This document shows, one piece after another, positions 32,680 through 42,835 of a stretch of 64,000 bases of DNA (its first letter is position 1; every line of letters starts with the position of its first letter). This DNA comes from Roseobacter sp. MH60115 (GTDB lineage Bacteria; Pseudomonadota; Alphaproteobacteria; Rhodobacterales; Rhodobacteraceae), in NCBI RefSeq assembly GCF_015644665.1, contig NZ_JADOBQ010000002.1:310001-374000 (forward strand), read 5' to 3'. A program made the translations under genes and the position numbers. Below the pieces are notes generated by a model. The model worked only from the letters and a program-made list of their open reading frames with translations, ran no database searches and had not been told where the DNA came from.

Positions 32680-33561
32680 GTGGATTTATTTCTGAAAGTC
32701 ATCGAAATCACGGCGCCGGTATTTCTCCTCGCGGCCATCGGCTTTGTCTGGGTCAAGCTCGGCTTCGAGTACCGCGTGCAATTCGTGACGCGGCTGTCGA
32801 TGACACTGGCCGTGCCTGCGCTCATCTTCGTGGCGCTCATGGAGACTGAAATTCCGGCCGACGCGCTGTCCCGCATCAGCCTTGCCGCGATTGCGGGCTA
32901 CCTGACGGCCACCGTTGCCGCCTGGATTATTGTTCGGCTGGCCAAGCTGGAGATGCGCACCTATCTGGCGCCCATCGTGATGGGCAACACCGGCAATATC
33001 GGCCTGCCTCTGGCCTTCTTTGCCTATGGAGACGAGGGGCTGGGGTATGCGGTCGTCGTCTTTGCGGTCTCCGCGATCTACGCTTTTACCTTCGGGGTTT
33101 GGCTTGTCTCGAAATCAAGCTCACCCGTCGCGATGTTCAAGGAACCCATGGTCGCGGCGACGCTTTTGGGTGCTGTGTTCCTCTGGCAGGGCTGGCAGAC
33201 GCCGGTTTTCGTGACCAACACGATCTCGCTGGTGGGCCAGATGGCGATCCCGCTGATGCTTATCACGCTGGGGGTGGCCGTTGCCCGTCTGACGCCGAAC
33301 AACCTCGGGCGGTCGTTCCTGATTGCTCTGACAAAAACGAGCCTCTGTGTCGCGATCGCCTGGGCCATCGGATCCTGGTTTGAGCTGCCCCACGTCGCTT
33401 TTGGCATCCTCGTCCTGCAACTCGCCGCCCCGGCTGCCGTGACCAGCTATCTGATTGCCGAAAAATATGGTGCCGACGCGCAAGCGGTCGCTGGTCTGGT
33501 TGTCGTGTCGACACTGCTGTCGATCCTCACGCTGCCCTTGTTGCTGAGCATCGTGCTCTGA
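32680..33561 (+). CDS. AEC family transporter (auxin efflux carrier-like)
   Basis: A 293-residue, ten-helix inner-membrane carrier of the AEC family (malonate/malate and efflux carriers in bacteria). Markers: the helix ITAPVFLLAAIGFVWVKLG, the broken-helix MGNTGNIGLPLAFF crossover motif and the mirrored LQLAAPAAVTSYLIAEKYGADA. GTG at 32680 starts the first helix. Substrate unknown. It is monocistronic and convergent with the TRIC-type gene through a terminator at 33564. Confidence 0.9.
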   Translation: MDLFLKVIEITAPVFLLAAIGFVWVKLGFEYRVQFVTRLSMTLAVPALIFVALMETEIPADALSRISLAAIAGYLTATVAAWIIVRLAKLEMRTYLAPIVMGNTGNIGLPLAFFAYGDEGLGYAVVVFAVSAIYAFTFGVWLVSKSSSPVAMFKEPMVAATLLGAVFLWQGWQTPVFVTNTISLVGQMAIPLMLITLGVAVARLTPNNLGRSFLIALTKTSLCVAIAWAIGSWFELPHVAFGILVLQLAAPAAVTSYLIAEKYGADAQAVAGLVVVSTLLSILTLPLLLSIVL

Positions 33562-33563
33562 GT

Positions 33564-33614
33564 GGATCAAAAGGGAGGCTGGGCTGATCGCGCGGCCTCT
33601 TGCTGTTTTGATCC
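33564..33614. terminator. Bidirectional terminator-like inverted repeat
   Basis: Outer arms GGATCAAAA/TTTTGATCC (9 bp) enclose inner GAGGC/GCCTC, between the convergent AEC and TRIC-type genes. Confidence 0.55.
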
Positions 33615-33698
33615 TGCATGCAAAGACGTGAGGAGACCGCCGCTTGGACAGGTTCCGATTTGGCAGTGAGAACCGCTGAGCTCTTTCCGGGGCCCCGT

Positions 33699-34322
33699 TC
33701 AGCTGCGCGGCGGGCGGCTTTTGTACACGGGCAGGCGCCAACCGAACGCGAGGGACCCCGCCCGCAAGGCCCAGGTTATCGCGGCGCAGAGCATCAAGGG
33801 CACCAATGCGTCCGGGAAGTAGGGCCGGGCAAAAGCGGCCACGGTGGCACCGGCAAAGGCTGCGGTCACATAAAGCTCACCCTGTTTCAGCACCAGCGGC
33901 ACGTCGTCGAGCACCACATCCCGCAAGAGCCCGCCCATGCAGCCCGTGATCGTACCCATCAGCACGACCACCAGAAGCGGCTGCCCCAGCGCCAGTGCCA
34001 CCCCCGTGCCCGCAGGCACCGCGACGGCCAAGGCAAAACTGTCGAGCCAGATCAGCGTTTTCAGACGGCTTTCAAAGAGATGTGCTGTCAGAAAGACCAG
34101 CAGGGCCGCCGCGCAGGCTACACCAATGTAGGTGGGTTGGGCGATCCAGAAGATCGGGTTGCGGTCCAGCAGCACGTCGCGCACCGTACCGCCGCCCACC
34201 GCCGTGAGGCAGGCGACAAAGGCAAAGCCCACGATGTCGAGTTGCTGGCGCGAGGCCACCAGCGCGCCGGTGAGCGCAAAGATGAAGACGGAAGCGTAGT
34301 CCAGAAAGCTGATCAGGGTCAT
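33699..34322 (-). CDS. TRIC-type cation channel (UPF0126)
   Basis: A 207-residue seven-helix membrane protein with two repeats of the Gly-rich signature: [20 protein letters not shown] and [20 protein letters not shown]. Prokaryotic TRIC family members form trimeric potassium-permeable channels. The start overlaps the RNase HI stop by four bases (ATGA). The first gene of this operon is probably the methyltransferase or DUF3429 further right. Confidence 0.92.
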   Translation of the reverse strand: MTLISFLDYASVFIFALTGALVASRQQLDIVGFAFVACLTAVGGGTVRDVLLDRNPIFWIAQPTYIGVACAAALLVFLTAHLFESRLKTLIWLDSFALAVAVPAGTGVALALGQPLLVVVLMGTITGCMGGLLRDVVLDDVPLVLKQGELYVTAAFAGATVAAFARPYFPDALVPLMLCAAITWALRAGSLAFGWRLPVYKSRPPRS

Positions 34323-34774
34323 TTGGGTTTGAAGGGGGCCATGCCCGCCCGTGCCAATTCATCCGCCCGTTCATTCTCTGGGTGGCCCGCATGCCCCTTC
34401 ACCCACTCCCACGTCACGTCGTGGCGGGCATTCGCCGCGTCCAGCCGTTGCCAGAGCTCGGCATTGGCCACGGGCTTTTTGGCGGCATTCTTCCAGCCAT
34501 TCTTTTTCCAGCCGTAGATCCAGCCGGTGATCCCGTTTTTGACGTAATTGCTGTCGGTCACGATGGTGATCTTGCTGCGCCGCGACAGGCTCTCCAGCGC
34601 GTTGATCGCGGCCAAGAGTTCCATGCGGTTGTTCGTGGTATCCGGCTCGCCCCCCTTCAACTCACGTTCCTTTACGACGGTATCGCCGTCCATCGCGCGC
34701 AGCAGCGCGCCCCAGCCGCCGGGACCCGGATTGCCGGAACAGGCACCGTCGGTATATGCAAATAGCTCAGCCAT
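34319..34774 (-). CDS. rnhA: Ribonuclease HI
   Basis: A 151-residue RNase HI that removes RNA from RNA:DNA hybrids. All catalytic residues are visible: Asp8 in [16 protein letters not shown], Glu46 in NNRMELLAA, Asp68 in VTDSNY and Asp in ENERADELA with preceding His in KGHAGHP. ATG at 34774 starts the first strand; a longer upstream frame is not needed. It overlaps the methyltransferase stop by eight bases and the TRIC-type start by four. Confidence 0.96.
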   Translation of the reverse strand: MAELFAYTDGACSGNPGPGGWGALLRAMDGDTVVKERELKGGEPDTTNNRMELLAAINALESLSRRSKITIVTDSNYVKNGITGWIYGWKKNGWKNAAKKPVANAELWQRLDAANARHDVTWEWVKGHAGHPENERADELARAGMAPFKPK

Positions 34775-35360
34775 GAGCGGCGAGGCATATCCAGTCTGCC
34801 GGAACCCCGTCAAGGCCCTTCTCTCGACCTGTGGTGCGTTCCGTGACAGTCAGCCCTGCGTCTTCCAGAAGCCCGCTCAGCTCCGTATCGGTGTAGTAGG
34901 TGTAAAGCCGTCCGATGGGATCACGTTTGGATCCCGTCCCGGTTTTCATGCCGATGTGAAACCGCCCGCCGGGTTTGAGCGCCTGTGCCAGGGCGGCCAG
35001 GTGGCGGGGCATGGCCTCGCGTGGCGCGTGCAGCAGGCAGAAATTGGCCCAGATGCCATCGTAGAGGTCGGTCCCCGCGATGTCATCGAAACTGGCGATC
35101 TGCGCCTTGACGCCCGCATGAGCCGCCGCCAGATCAACCATTTCCGGCACCGGGTCGAGCGCCGTCACCCGCAACCCTGCATCTGCCATCCTGGCCGCGG
35201 CATGGCCCGGCCCGCAGCCCAGATCGAGCGCATGGCCGCCCACAGGCAGGGCCGCGATGAATGCCATCAGGTGAGCATTCTGCTTGCTGTCGCCGGTAAA
35301 ACGCTTGGCATAGTCCTGCGCCCGATCCGCATAGACTTTCAGGGTCTCATCATCGCTCAC
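34767..35360 (-). CDS. Class I SAM-dependent methyltransferase
   Basis: A 197-residue methyltransferase with motif [20 protein letters not shown] (about 43-61), acidic post-[10 protein letters not shown], and [24 protein letters not shown]. Start GTG at 35360 gives [21 protein letters not shown], the usual opening of this family, and has GGAG eight bases ahead. Substrate unknown; UbiE/COQ5-like small-molecule methylation is possible. It is embedded in a chain of overlapping genes. Confidence 0.85.
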   Translation of the reverse strand: MSDDETLKVYADRAQDYAKRFTGDSKQNAHLMAFIAALPVGGHALDLGCGPGHAAARMADAGLRVTALDPVPEMVDLAAAHAGVKAQIASFDDIAGTDLYDGIWANFCLLHAPREAMPRHLAALAQALKPGGRFHIGMKTGTGSKRDPIGRLYTYYTDTELSGLLEDAGLTVTERTTGREKGLDGVPADWICLAAHG

Positions 35361-35809
35361 AGGAATACTCCAACGCTCAGGCACAGCACGACGATGGCGG
35401 TCAGAAGGAGGCGCAGCGACATCCACCAGCGCGGTGCCAGCCCCCATTGCCAGAAGGCGAAATCTAGCATCAGCAAGCCCAGAAACCCGAAGATGAGATT
35501 CAACCCGGCCGTGGTCGGCCCGCCGCCGGTCATGAAAAAGGCCCAGAGGGCGGGAATGACGGATAGTGCGTAGCCGGTAGCGGCCCGCCCACCCGTCGTT
35601 TTGGTGGCGAAGCCCCAAAGCACGCCGGACATGAAGCTAAGGATCACCGAGCCGTAGAAAAGCTGAATGTAAGGACCGATGAACCGCGGGCCCAAGGCGT
35701 CAGCGCCCCAGCTTGCCAAGGCGCCATTCAGCATCGTGACCGCGCCCCAGACAAAAGGGATAAGCCCGGCGAGGCCGAGGATCAGGGGAGCGGTGGGGAT
35801 ACGGGCCAT
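35357..35809 (-). CDS. DUF3429 family membrane protein
   Basis: A 150-residue inner-membrane protein with five hydrophobic segments, conserved in the DUF3429 family (LILGLAGLIPFVWG at the start, then YGSVILSFMSGVLWGFAT). Function is unknown. ATG at 35809 begins the conserved part. Its stop overlaps the start of the next methyltransferase by four bases, so they are translated together. The ribosome site is weak. Confidence 0.85.
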   Translation of the reverse strand: MARIPTAPLILGLAGLIPFVWGAVTMLNGALASWGADALGPRFIGPYIQLFYGSVILSFMSGVLWGFATKTTGGRAATGYALSVIPALWAFFMTGGGPTTAGLNLIFGFLGLLMLDFAFWQWGLAPRWWMSLRLLLTAIVVLCLSVGVFL

Positions 35810-35840
35810 AGGCTGCTTTGTGACATGTGAACCAGCGAGG

Positions 35841-36497
35841 TCAAGACTCTGGGTGTGCCGCGTCAAAGCCCGCATCAGTTTGGTGCATACTGGAGCGGGT
35901 TGCCCACTTGCACCACCAGTTCGACAGGGCAGGGCGTCGGGTCAGCGCCGCTCGACCCTCTGACGCTGCGGCAAAGGCTGCGATCATCGGAGCCAGATGG
36001 CAATCGGCAAGTGTCGGGGTGTCCCCGGTCAGCACGTAGCCTTCGACGGCAACGGTCTCCAGCGCCTCGAGCACGCCCTCAGCCGCCGCAAGACCCGCTG
36101 CGAATTCGGTTTTGTCGGTCTCAAGCCCATCTGCGGGCCGGAAGACGCCTTGGCTGAACACCTGTCGGACCAGCGGCCAGTAGCCATAGGCATCGACGAT
36201 GGAGATGACCTGCGCCATCCGCGCCACGGCGCGCGGGGCGTCGGGGGTCAGCGACGGTGTCGGAAAAGCCGCGTCAAGATAACGCGCGATCGCGACTGTT
36301 TCGTAGATCTTAATGCCATCATGCTCCAGCAGGGGGACACGGGTAAAAGGATGTGGCGTGCGATGCTCGGCCTTGGCGTCCGGATCAAAAGGGTCGACCT
36401 CGCGGTAGTCATAGCTCAGCCCTTTTTCGGCCAGCACCAGCCGGGCTACGCGGGTATAGACAGAGGGTCTGTGGCCATAAAGCGTGAGGTCACTCAC
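35841..36497 (-). CDS. Glutathione S-transferase family protein
   Basis: A 218-residue GST: thioredoxin-like N-domain with LTLYGHRPSVYTRVARLVLAEKG and the cis-Pro loop FTRVPLLEHDG with ETVAIARYLD (glutathione gamma-Glu site), then the helical C-domain with LTGDTPTLADCHLAPMI. GTG at 36497 is used. Substrate is unknown. It overlaps the LysE-type gene by four bases, placing it in the ispH-lysE-gst run. Confidence 0.93.
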   Translation of the reverse strand: MSDLTLYGHRPSVYTRVARLVLAEKGLSYDYREVDPFDPDAKAEHRTPHPFTRVPLLEHDGIKIYETVAIARYLDAAFPTPSLTPDAPRAVARMAQVISIVDAYGYWPLVRQVFSQGVFRPADGLETDKTEFAAGLAAAEGVLEALETVAVEGYVLTGDTPTLADCHLAPMIAAFAAASEGRAALTRRPALSNWWCKWATRSSMHQTDAGFDAAHPES

Positions 36498-37108
36498 GCC
36501 CGTTCCAGCGCGAGGCGGCCTGCAAGGGCGGCAAAGATCGCGGCAAACGAGCGGTTGAGCCAGCGCATCACTGCCTCAGAGCCCAGCAGCCATGCGCGCG
36601 CCTGCGCGGCAAAGAGCCCGTAAAGCAGGAAGACCGCAAAGGTCAGCGCCATGAAAATTCCGCCCAGCACGGTCATCTCCAGCGTGGCAGTCGTTGGATT
36701 GCCTGACAGGAAAGGTGGCAGCAACGCGAGGAAGAAGATCGACAGTTTGGGATTCAGGATGTTGATCAATGCGCCCCGCCGGGCGATGCGCCAGCCGTTC
36801 TCCACCTTGCGGTCCGCCGAGATCGCCAGCGCGCCGCCCGAGCGCAGCGATTGCCAGGCGAGATAGAGAAGATAGGCAACGCCTGCGAATTTCACGATTG
36901 TGAACAAGACGGCGGAGGTGTGCAGCACTGCTGCGAGCCCCAACGTGGCGGCAGCCAGATGCGGCACGATTCCAAAGGTACAGCCTACCGCCGCCCAAAA
37001 CGCGGCCATACGCCCCTGACCGAGCCCGAGGGCGAGTGTGTAGATCACCCCGGTGCCAGGGGCCAATACGACCACAATGGCCGTGAGAAGGAACTGAACG
37101 GAAATCAT
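36494..37108 (-). CDS. LysE family amino-acid exporter
   Basis: A 204-residue six-helix translocator. LysE/RhtB signature: [20 protein letters not shown] (PGP-like) and [22 protein letters not shown]. Family members export amino acids or homoserine lactones. It is sandwiched between ispH and the GST gene with four-base overlaps on both sides, an arrangement that implies co-expression without obvious functional link. Confidence 0.92.
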   Translation of the reverse strand: MISVQFLLTAIVVVLAPGTGVIYTLALGLGQGRMAAFWAAVGCTFGIVPHLAAATLGLAAVLHTSAVLFTIVKFAGVAYLLYLAWQSLRSGGALAISADRKVENGWRIARRGALINILNPKLSIFFLALLPPFLSGNPTTATLEMTVLGGIFMALTFAVFLLYGLFAAQARAWLLGSEAVMRWLNRSFAAIFAALAGRLALERA

Positions 37109-38055
37109 GCGGGCACCCTCAGGACACGTGGCACCTTGAATTCGACGTTTTCGACGGCGGTTTCCACAACCTCCCGCGTCACGTCATAGTGCTCGGAAAA
37201 CGCATCCATCACCTCGTTGATCAGCACTTCGGGTGCCGAGGCGCCAGCCGTGATGCCGATGCTGCGGATGCCTTCGAGTGCGCGCCAGTCGATATCCGTC
37301 GCGCGCTGCACCAGCTGTGCGTATTGGCAGCCTGCGCGCGCGCCGACTTCAACCAGCCGCTTGGAGTTCGAGGAATTTGGCGCGCCCACCACCAGCATCG
37401 CGTCGCATTTTGGGGCCATGGCCTTGACGGCTTCCTGCCGGTTGGTGGTGGCGTAGCAGATGTCTTCCTTGTGCGGGCCGACAATGGCGGGGAACCGGGC
37501 CTGAAGGGCAGCCACGACCTCTGCCGTGTCATCCACGCTCAATGTGGTCTGAGTGACATAGGCCAGCCGTTCGGGGTCGCGCACGTCGACGGTGGCCACA
37601 TCGTCGGGGGTCTCCACCAGCAGCACCTCGCCCTCGGGCAGTTGCCCCATGGTGCCCACGGTCTCGGGATGGCCCGCGTGGCCGATCATGATCATCTGCA
37701 GGCCGTTGTCTGAATGCCGCTGTGCTTCGATGTGCACCTTGCTGACCAGCGGGCAGGTGGCGTCCACATATATCATCTCGCGCGCGGCGGCGGCGGCGGG
37801 CACCGCCTTGGGCACGCCGTGGGCGGAGAAGATCACGGGCCGGTCATCGGGGCATTCTTCGAGTTCCTCGACGAACACCGCGCCCTTGTCGCGCAACCCA
37901 TCGACGACGAATTTGTTGTGCACGATTTCGTGGCGCACGTAGACCGGCGCGCCCCATTTCTCCAAGGCCATCTCGACAATCTTGATGGCGCGATCAACAC
38001 CTGCGCAAAAGCCGCGCGGCGCGGCCAGGTAAAGGGTCAAAGGGGGCTTGCTCAT
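37105..38055 (-). CDS. ispH: 4-hydroxy-3-methylbut-2-enyl diphosphate reductase
   Basis: A 316-residue IspH/LytB, the last enzyme of the MEP isoprenoid path. The three cluster cysteines are visible: [12 protein letters not shown] (Cys17), [12 protein letters not shown] (about 101) and [11 protein letters not shown] (about 198), plus the catalytic His/Glu blocks RHEIVHN and [12 protein letters not shown] at 38055 gives [10 protein letters not shown]; the upstream ATG is less likely. First gene of the overlapping ispH-lysE-GST run. Confidence 0.97.
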   Translation of the reverse strand: MSKPPLTLYLAAPRGFCAGVDRAIKIVEMALEKWGAPVYVRHEIVHNKFVVDGLRDKGAVFVEELEECPDDRPVIFSAHGVPKAVPAAAAAREMIYVDATCPLVSKVHIEAQRHSDNGLQMIMIGHAGHPETVGTMGQLPEGEVLLVETPDDVATVDVRDPERLAYVTQTTLSVDDTAEVVAALQARFPAIVGPHKEDICYATTNRQEAVKAMAPKCDAMLVVGAPNSSNSKRLVEVGARAGCQYAQLVQRATDIDWRALEGIRSIGITAGASAPEVLINEVMDAFSEHYDVTREVVETAVENVEFKVPRVLRVPA

Positions 38056-38157
38056 AGATGCGCTCCGGTCACCGCACAAAAATGCGTCTCATGTCACTGC
38101 ACCAGAGGTAAGGCTTTGACCCGGCAGCGTCCAGAGCGACCTGCTACCCGGAAAAGA

Positions 38158-38712
38158 TCAGCCGTTGGCGGCATCCGGCATTTCGCGCGGTGGTCGACCG
38201 ATCACATCCTTCAACTCATCCAGTTCGATGAAGTTATCCGCCTGACGGCGCAGATCATCCGAAATCATCGGCGGCTGGCTGCGGATGGTCGATACTACCG
38301 ATACGCGAACCCCGGAGCGTTGCAGGCTTTCGACCAGCGGTCGAAAATCACCGTCCCCGGAAAAAAGAACGATGTGATCAACCCGCGGCGCCAGTTCCAT
38401 GGCATCCACCGCGAGCTCGATATCCATGTTTCCCTTGACCTTACGGCGGCCCATGCTGTCGGTGTATTCCTTCGCGGGTTTTGTCACCATGGTAAACCCG
38501 TTGTAGTTCAACCAATCAACCAGAGGGCGAATGGGCGAATACTCGTCATTCTCAAGAAGGGCCGTGTAATAGAACGCACGCAGCAACTTGCCCCGACGCA
38601 TGAATTCCTGACGCAGCAGCTTGTAGTCGATATCAAAGCCCAGTGACTTCGCGGCGGCGTAGAGATTCGAGCCGTCGATGAACAGCGCAAGCCGTTCGTC
38701 CTTGTAAAACAT
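38158..38712 (-). CDS. NYN domain (LabA/DUF88-like) protein
   Basis: A 184-residue PIN-like NYN-domain protein, the fold of Mg-dependent RNases. Acidic residues are conserved: FIDGSNLY (Asp12), GNMDIELAVDAM and FSGDGDFRPLVE. LabA-like family members may act on RNA or tRNA. ATG at 38712 is preceded by GGAAGGA. It is divergent from folK, 97 bases apart. Confidence 0.92.
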   Translation of the reverse strand: MFYKDERLALFIDGSNLYAAAKSLGFDIDYKLLRQEFMRRGKLLRAFYYTALLENDEYSPIRPLVDWLNYNGFTMVTKPAKEYTDSMGRRKVKGNMDIELAVDAMELAPRVDHIVLFSGDGDFRPLVESLQRSGVRVSVVSTIRSQPPMISDDLRRQADNFIELDELKDVIGRPPREMPDAANG

Positions 38713-38809
38713 TTTTGGTCCTTCCGATGGGGCCGGCCGCTGGTGCTCACGAAACAATATGATTAATTATTTAGCGAACCGATCAGTTCAAAAATAAGGT
38801 TTTTTTATC

Positions 38810-39418
38810 TTGCCGCAAGAGACACTCTCGCCAAAATCCGGCGAAAAACTGCCACAAAACCGAACAATCGTGCTGGTTGCCCTTGGGTCAAACCGCCCAT
38901 CGGAGGGCAGAACCCCCGCAGAGGTTGTCGAAAAGGGGATTGCTGCACTCTCAAAATGCTTCGAAGTGATTCGCGCCCGGAGCCCGCTTTATCAGACGCC
39001 AGCCTTCCCACCGGGCAGCGGGGCTGACTATATCAACGCCGCTGTTTGCATCGAAACCGATCGTTCCCCGCAAGAGGTGATCAAACTGCTTCACGATATC
39101 GAGGCCCAGATGGGACGGACCCGAAAGAAGCGGTGGGGGGATCGGACGCTTGATCTCGACCTGATCGGTGTCGGCGATATTGTGCTGCCGGATGCCGAAA
39201 CACACGCGGTTTGGCGCGCATTGCCGCTCAGCGAGCAGATGACCCGCCAGCCCGATCTGCTGATTCTGCCTCATCCTCGGGTGCAGGAGCGTGCCTTTGT
39301 GCTGGTGCCCCTGGCCGATGTTGCGCCGGATTGGGAGCATCCGGCACTTGGGCTGAGCGTGACCGATATGCTGGCAGCCTTGCCGGAGGCATTGAAACAG
39401 GAGGTCGTCGCGCTCTGA
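38810..39418 (+). CDS. folK: 2-amino-4-hydroxy-6-hydroxymethyldihydropteridine diphosphokinase
   Basis: A 202-residue HPPK of folate synthesis. Pattern: [11 protein letters not shown] at the start, [25 protein letters not shown], and the catalytic [20 protein letters not shown] loop with the DxD. A 19-residue N-terminal extension before IVLVALGSN is present when TTG at 38810 is used; AAGG stands ten bases before it. No other good start precedes the domain. Its rpoZ neighbour is typical. Confidence 0.93.
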   Translation: MPQETLSPKSGEKLPQNRTIVLVALGSNRPSEGRTPAEVVEKGIAALSKCFEVIRARSPLYQTPAFPPGSGADYINAAVCIETDRSPQEVIKLLHDIEAQMGRTRKKRWGDRTLDLDLIGVGDIVLPDAETHAVWRALPLSEQMTRQPDLLILPHPRVQERAFVLVPLADVAPDWEHPALGLSVTDMLAALPEALKQEVVAL

Positions 39419-39448
39419 CAGGCAGGGCCGAAGAGCTGCAATAGGCGC

Positions 39449-39477
39449 TTGTAAATCCGCTGAAAGGGGCCTAAATA
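39449..39477 (+). promoter_or_regulatory. Predicted sigma-70 promoter of rpoZ
   Basis: TTGTAA and TAAATA are spaced 17 bp, 39 bases before the rpoZ start. Prediction from consensus only. Confidence 0.45.
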
Positions 39478-39515
39478 CTGCACTTCTGACAAATCCCCGA
39501 TTTATGGAGTGTTCC

Positions 39516-39869
39516 ATGGCCCGCGTCACCGTTGAAGATTGCGTCGATAAAGTTCCCAACCGGTTCGAACTGGTGATGCTTGCCGCACATCGCGCGCGTG
39601 AGATCTCCTCCGGTGCTGCAATCACTGTGAACCGCGACAATGACAAGAACCCGGTCGTGTCGCTGCGTGAGATCGCCGATGAAACGCAAAGCGCCGACGA
39701 GCTGCGCGAGCGCCTGATCGAGAGCAACCAGAACCAGATCGAGGTGGATGAGCCCGAAGAGGACGCCATGGCGCTTCTCATGGGGGCCGAGCAGGACAAG
39801 CCCGAGGAAGACAGCATGTCCGAAGAGATGCTGTTGCGGCAGTTGATGGCAGCGCAGGGCCAGAGCTGA
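39516..39869 (+). CDS. rpoZ: RNA polymerase omega subunit
   Basis: A 117-residue omega subunit: [29 protein letters not shown], the canonical opening, and [11 protein letters not shown]. The C-terminal acidic extension is usual in alphaproteobacteria. Omega assists folding of beta' and helps form a ppGpp site, which fits the neighbouring rsh gene. ATG at 39516 has GGAG six bases ahead. Confidence 0.98.
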   Translation: MARVTVEDCVDKVPNRFELVMLAAHRAREISSGAAITVNRDNDKNPVVSLREIADETQSADELRERLIESNQNQIEVDEPEEDAMALLMGAEQDKPEEDSMSEEMLLRQLMAAQGQS

Positions 39870-39901
39870 CACCAGCCAGGCCCCGGCCCAGAGGCTGACG
39901 G

Positions 39902-42061
39902 ATGATCACGACGACCGACCAGATGGACATCACAGCCGACGATCTGGTCAGCCTTGTCAGCAAATACAATCCAAAGACCAACGAAGCACTGATCCGCGCG
40001 GCCTATGATTATGGCCGCGAGATGCATGAAGGCCAGACCCGTTATTCCGGCGAGCCCTACTTCACGCATCCGGTGGCCGTGGCCGCGATTCTCACCGAAC
40101 AGCAGCTGGATGACGCGACGATCATTACCGCGCTGCTGCATGATACCATCGAAGACACCCAGGCCTCCTATCTGGAGGTCACCCGGCGGTTCGGCGCGGA
40201 AGTCGCCGGACTTGTGGACGGGGTGACCAAGCTGACCAACCTGCAGCTCAACTCGACGGAAACCAAGCAGGCGGAGAATTTCCGCAAGCTCTTCATGGCC
40301 ATGTCCAAGGACTTGCGGGTCATTTTGGTCAAACTGTCGGACCGGCTGCACAACATGCGCACGATCAAGGCGATGCGTCCCGAGAAACAGGCGCAAAAGG
40401 CGCGTGAGACGATGGATATCTTTGCGCCGCTTGCCGGGCGCATGGGGATGCAGTGGATGCGGGAGGAACTCGAAGACCTCGCGTTCCGTGTTCTGAATCC
40501 GGAAGGCCGCGCCAGCATCATCCGCCGTTTCATCAACCTGCAGCGCGAAACCGGCGATGTGATCCAGCGGATCACCGGCGACATGCGGTTGGAGCTGGAT
40601 AAGGCGGGCGTGGAGGCGGAGGTTTTTGGTCGCGCCAAGAAACCCTACTCCATCTGGCGCAAGATGCAGGAGAAGGAGCAGACGTTTTCCCGTCTCTCCG
40701 ACATCTACGGCTTCCGCATCATCACCGAGAGCGAAGAGGACTGTTACCGCGCCCTGGGGGCGATCCATCAGCGCTGGCGCGCCGTACCGGGCCGGTTCAA
40801 GGACTACATCAGCCAACCGAAATCGAATGGCTACCGCTCGATCCACACCACTGTGTCGGGGCGCGACGGCAAGCGGGTGGAAGTGCAGATCAGAACGGGC
40901 CAGATGCATGATGTCGCCGAAACCGGCGTGGCGGCGCATTGGTCCTACCGCGATGGGGTGCGGTCGAAAAACCCCTTTGCCGTGGACCCGGCGAAGTGGA
41001 TCACCACGCTGACCGAACAGTTCGACGCTGAGGAAGACCACGAGGACTTCCTCGAGGCGGTCAAGCTTGAGATGTATTCCGACCAGGTCTTCTGCTTCAC
41101 GCCAAAGGGCGAGGTGGTGAAACTGCCGCGTGGCGCCACGCCCATTGATTTCGCCTTTGCCATCCACACCCGGATCGGCACCGCCTGCGTGGGTGCCAAG
41201 GTCGACCACATGCGCGTGCCGCTCTGGACCCGGTTGAAGAATGGCCAAAGCGTGGAGGTGATCACCGCCGAAGGGCAAAGCCCGCAAGCCACCTGGCTCG
41301 ATATTGCCACAACCGGCAAGGCACGCTCTGCCATCCGCCGCGCGCTGCGCGACGAGGACCGCGCACGCTTTGTGAAGCTGGGCCGCGAACTGGCACGATC
41401 CGCCTTTGAACACGTTGGGCGCAAGGCCACGGACAAGGCCCTGTCGACGGCGGCGCGCCACATGCGTTTTGACGGGCGCGACGATTTGCTGGCCCGTCTC
41501 GGCAGCGCCGAGATCACCGGGCGTGAAGTGGTGCAGGCGGTTTACCCTGACCTGACGCCGAAAACCGGTGACAAGGTCGATGCGCGTCGGGCCGTTGTCG
41601 GGCTGGCGCGGGGCCAGTCATTTGAGCGCGCGTTTTGCTGCCAGCCCCTGCCGGGGGAGCGTATCGTCGGCATCACCTTCAAGGGGCGTGGCGTGGTTGT
41701 ACACGCGATCGATTGTGACCGTCTGAGCGCCTATGAAGAGCAGTTGGATCGCTGGATCGACCTGCGCTGGCACGAAGGTCCGCATTCTGCGATATATGGT
41801 GCAACGCTTGACGTAACGCTCAATAATGATGCAGGCACGCTTGGGCGCATCTGCACCTTGATCGGGGAGACCCGGGCGAATATTTCAGATTTGCAATTTA
41901 TCGATAGGAAACCTGACTTTTACCGTCTTCTGATTTATGTGGAACTCAGAGACGTGGCGCATTTGCACTCGTTGATGCTGACACTGGAAGCCGAAGGCGA
42001 CGTGGCAGAGATTTCGCGTCTGCGTAATGTGGCACAAGGGACAGCAGAAACACCTGCCTGA
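39902..42061 (+). CDS. rsh: Bifunctional (p)ppGpp synthetase/hydrolase
   Basis: A 719-residue RelA/SpoT homologue. Order: HD hydrolase domain (HPVAVAAILTEQQLDD, LLHDTIEDT with the HD pair), synthetase domain with YGFRII and RAKKPYSIWRKMQEKEQTF, TGS (VVKLPRGATPIDFAFAIHT), and C-terminal ACT (TLDVTLNNDAGTLGRICTLIGETRANI). Both catalytic halves are intact, as expected for the single alphaproteobacterial Rsh. 32 bases after rpoZ. Central in the stringent response. Confidence 0.97.
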   Translation: MITTTDQMDITADDLVSLVSKYNPKTNEALIRAAYDYGREMHEGQTRYSGEPYFTHPVAVAAILTEQQLDDATIITALLHDTIEDTQASYLEVTRRFGAEVAGLVDGVTKLTNLQLNSTETKQAENFRKLFMAMSKDLRVILVKLSDRLHNMRTIKAMRPEKQAQKARETMDIFAPLAGRMGMQWMREELEDLAFRVLNPEGRASIIRRFINLQRETGDVIQRITGDMRLELDKAGVEAEVFGRAKKPYSIWRKMQEKEQTFSRLSDIYGFRIITESEEDCYRALGAIHQRWRAVPGRFKDYISQPKSNGYRSIHTTVSGRDGKRVEVQIRTGQMHDVAETGVAAHWSYRDGVRSKNPFAVDPAKWITTLTEQFDAEEDHEDFLEAVKLEMYSDQVFCFTPKGEVVKLPRGATPIDFAFAIHTRIGTACVGAKVDHMRVPLWTRLKNGQSVEVITAEGQSPQATWLDIATTGKARSAIRRALRDEDRARFVKLGRELARSAFEHVGRKATDKALSTAARHMRFDGRDDLLARLGSAEITGREVVQAVYPDLTPKTGDKVDARRAVVGLARGQSFERAFCCQPLPGERIVGITFKGRGVVVHAIDCDRLSAYEEQLDRWIDLRWHEGPHSAIYGATLDVTLNNDAGTLGRICTLIGETRANISDLQFIDRKPDFYRLLIYVELRDVAHLHSLMLTLEAEGDVAEISRLRNVAQGTAETPA

Positions 42062-42149
42062 TGTCGCGACCCGGCCACTTGTAGGTCACAATTTCGGGGT
42101 GTCATGCGCGGGCAGACGCCTTGGACAAACTGGAAAAGGACCCCATCCG

Positions 42150-42821
42150 TTGGTTTTCAAACGCCGCGACCCCAAAAGCTGGCCCCGAGCCCTGGTCGAG
42201 CTGCTTTGGCCGCGTGGCGGCTGGACGCGTGCGTTTCATTACGTCAAACACCGGATGCGGCGCCTGCCCGACAGTCCCGAGCGCATCGCCCGCGGTATCT
42301 GGGCCGGGGTCTTTGCCGCCTTCACGCCGTTTTATGGGTTTCACTTCTTCATCGCTGCGGGTCTGGCCACGATCATGCGTGGCAATGTGCTGGCCTCCTT
42401 GATGGGCACGTTCTTTGGCAACCCGCTGACCTATGTCCCCATCGGGGTGACGGCCCTCTCCACCGGCCACTGGCTGCTGGGCGATCACATCGATGAACGT
42501 ATTCACCGCTCTTTCGTGGGCAAGTTTGCAGATGCGGCGGCGGATCTCAAAGACAACTTCCTCGCCATCTTCACCGACGCCCGTGCCGATTGGACGCGGC
42601 TGTCAGTGTTTTATGATGAGATTTTCTTTCCCTACCTGGTCGGAGGAGTGCTGCCGGGCATCTTCTTTGCCTCCCTGTGCTACTACCTCTCCGTGCCGCT
42701 TATTCGGGTTTACCAAAAGCGTCGCAAAGGTATGATCAAAGCCAAGTTCGATGCCCTCAAGGCCAAAGCTGCTGCAAAAGCAGACGTCAAACGCAAAGCG
42801 GAACATCCAACCGGGGACTAA
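42150..42821 (+). CDS. DUF2062 family membrane protein
   Basis: A 223-residue protein of DUF2062 with two or three helices. Signature: GIWAGVFAAFTPFYGFHFFIAAGLATIMRGN and the FGNPLTYVPIGV loop. The start is unsure: TTG at 42150 follows AAGGA at nine bases; the open frame upstream overlaps rsh. The C-terminal tail is Lys/Ala-rich. Function unknown; linkage between rsh and pdxJ is conserved in the group. Fifteen bases separate it from pdxJ. Confidence 0.8.
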   Translation: MVFKRRDPKSWPRALVELLWPRGGWTRAFHYVKHRMRRLPDSPERIARGIWAGVFAAFTPFYGFHFFIAAGLATIMRGNVLASLMGTFFGNPLTYVPIGVTALSTGHWLLGDHIDERIHRSFVGKFADAAADLKDNFLAIFTDARADWTRLSVFYDEIFFPYLVGGVLPGIFFASLCYYLSVPLIRVYQKRRKGMIKAKFDALKAKAAAKADVKRKAEHPTGD

Positions 42822-42835
42822 ATGGGGGCTGTCTG

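Noticed and set aside
38951-41461. An 836-codon open frame on the minus strand opposite folK, rpoZ and rsh
   Set aside because: It is antisense to three well-identified genes, has no recognisable domain and no ribosome site; it results from high GC.
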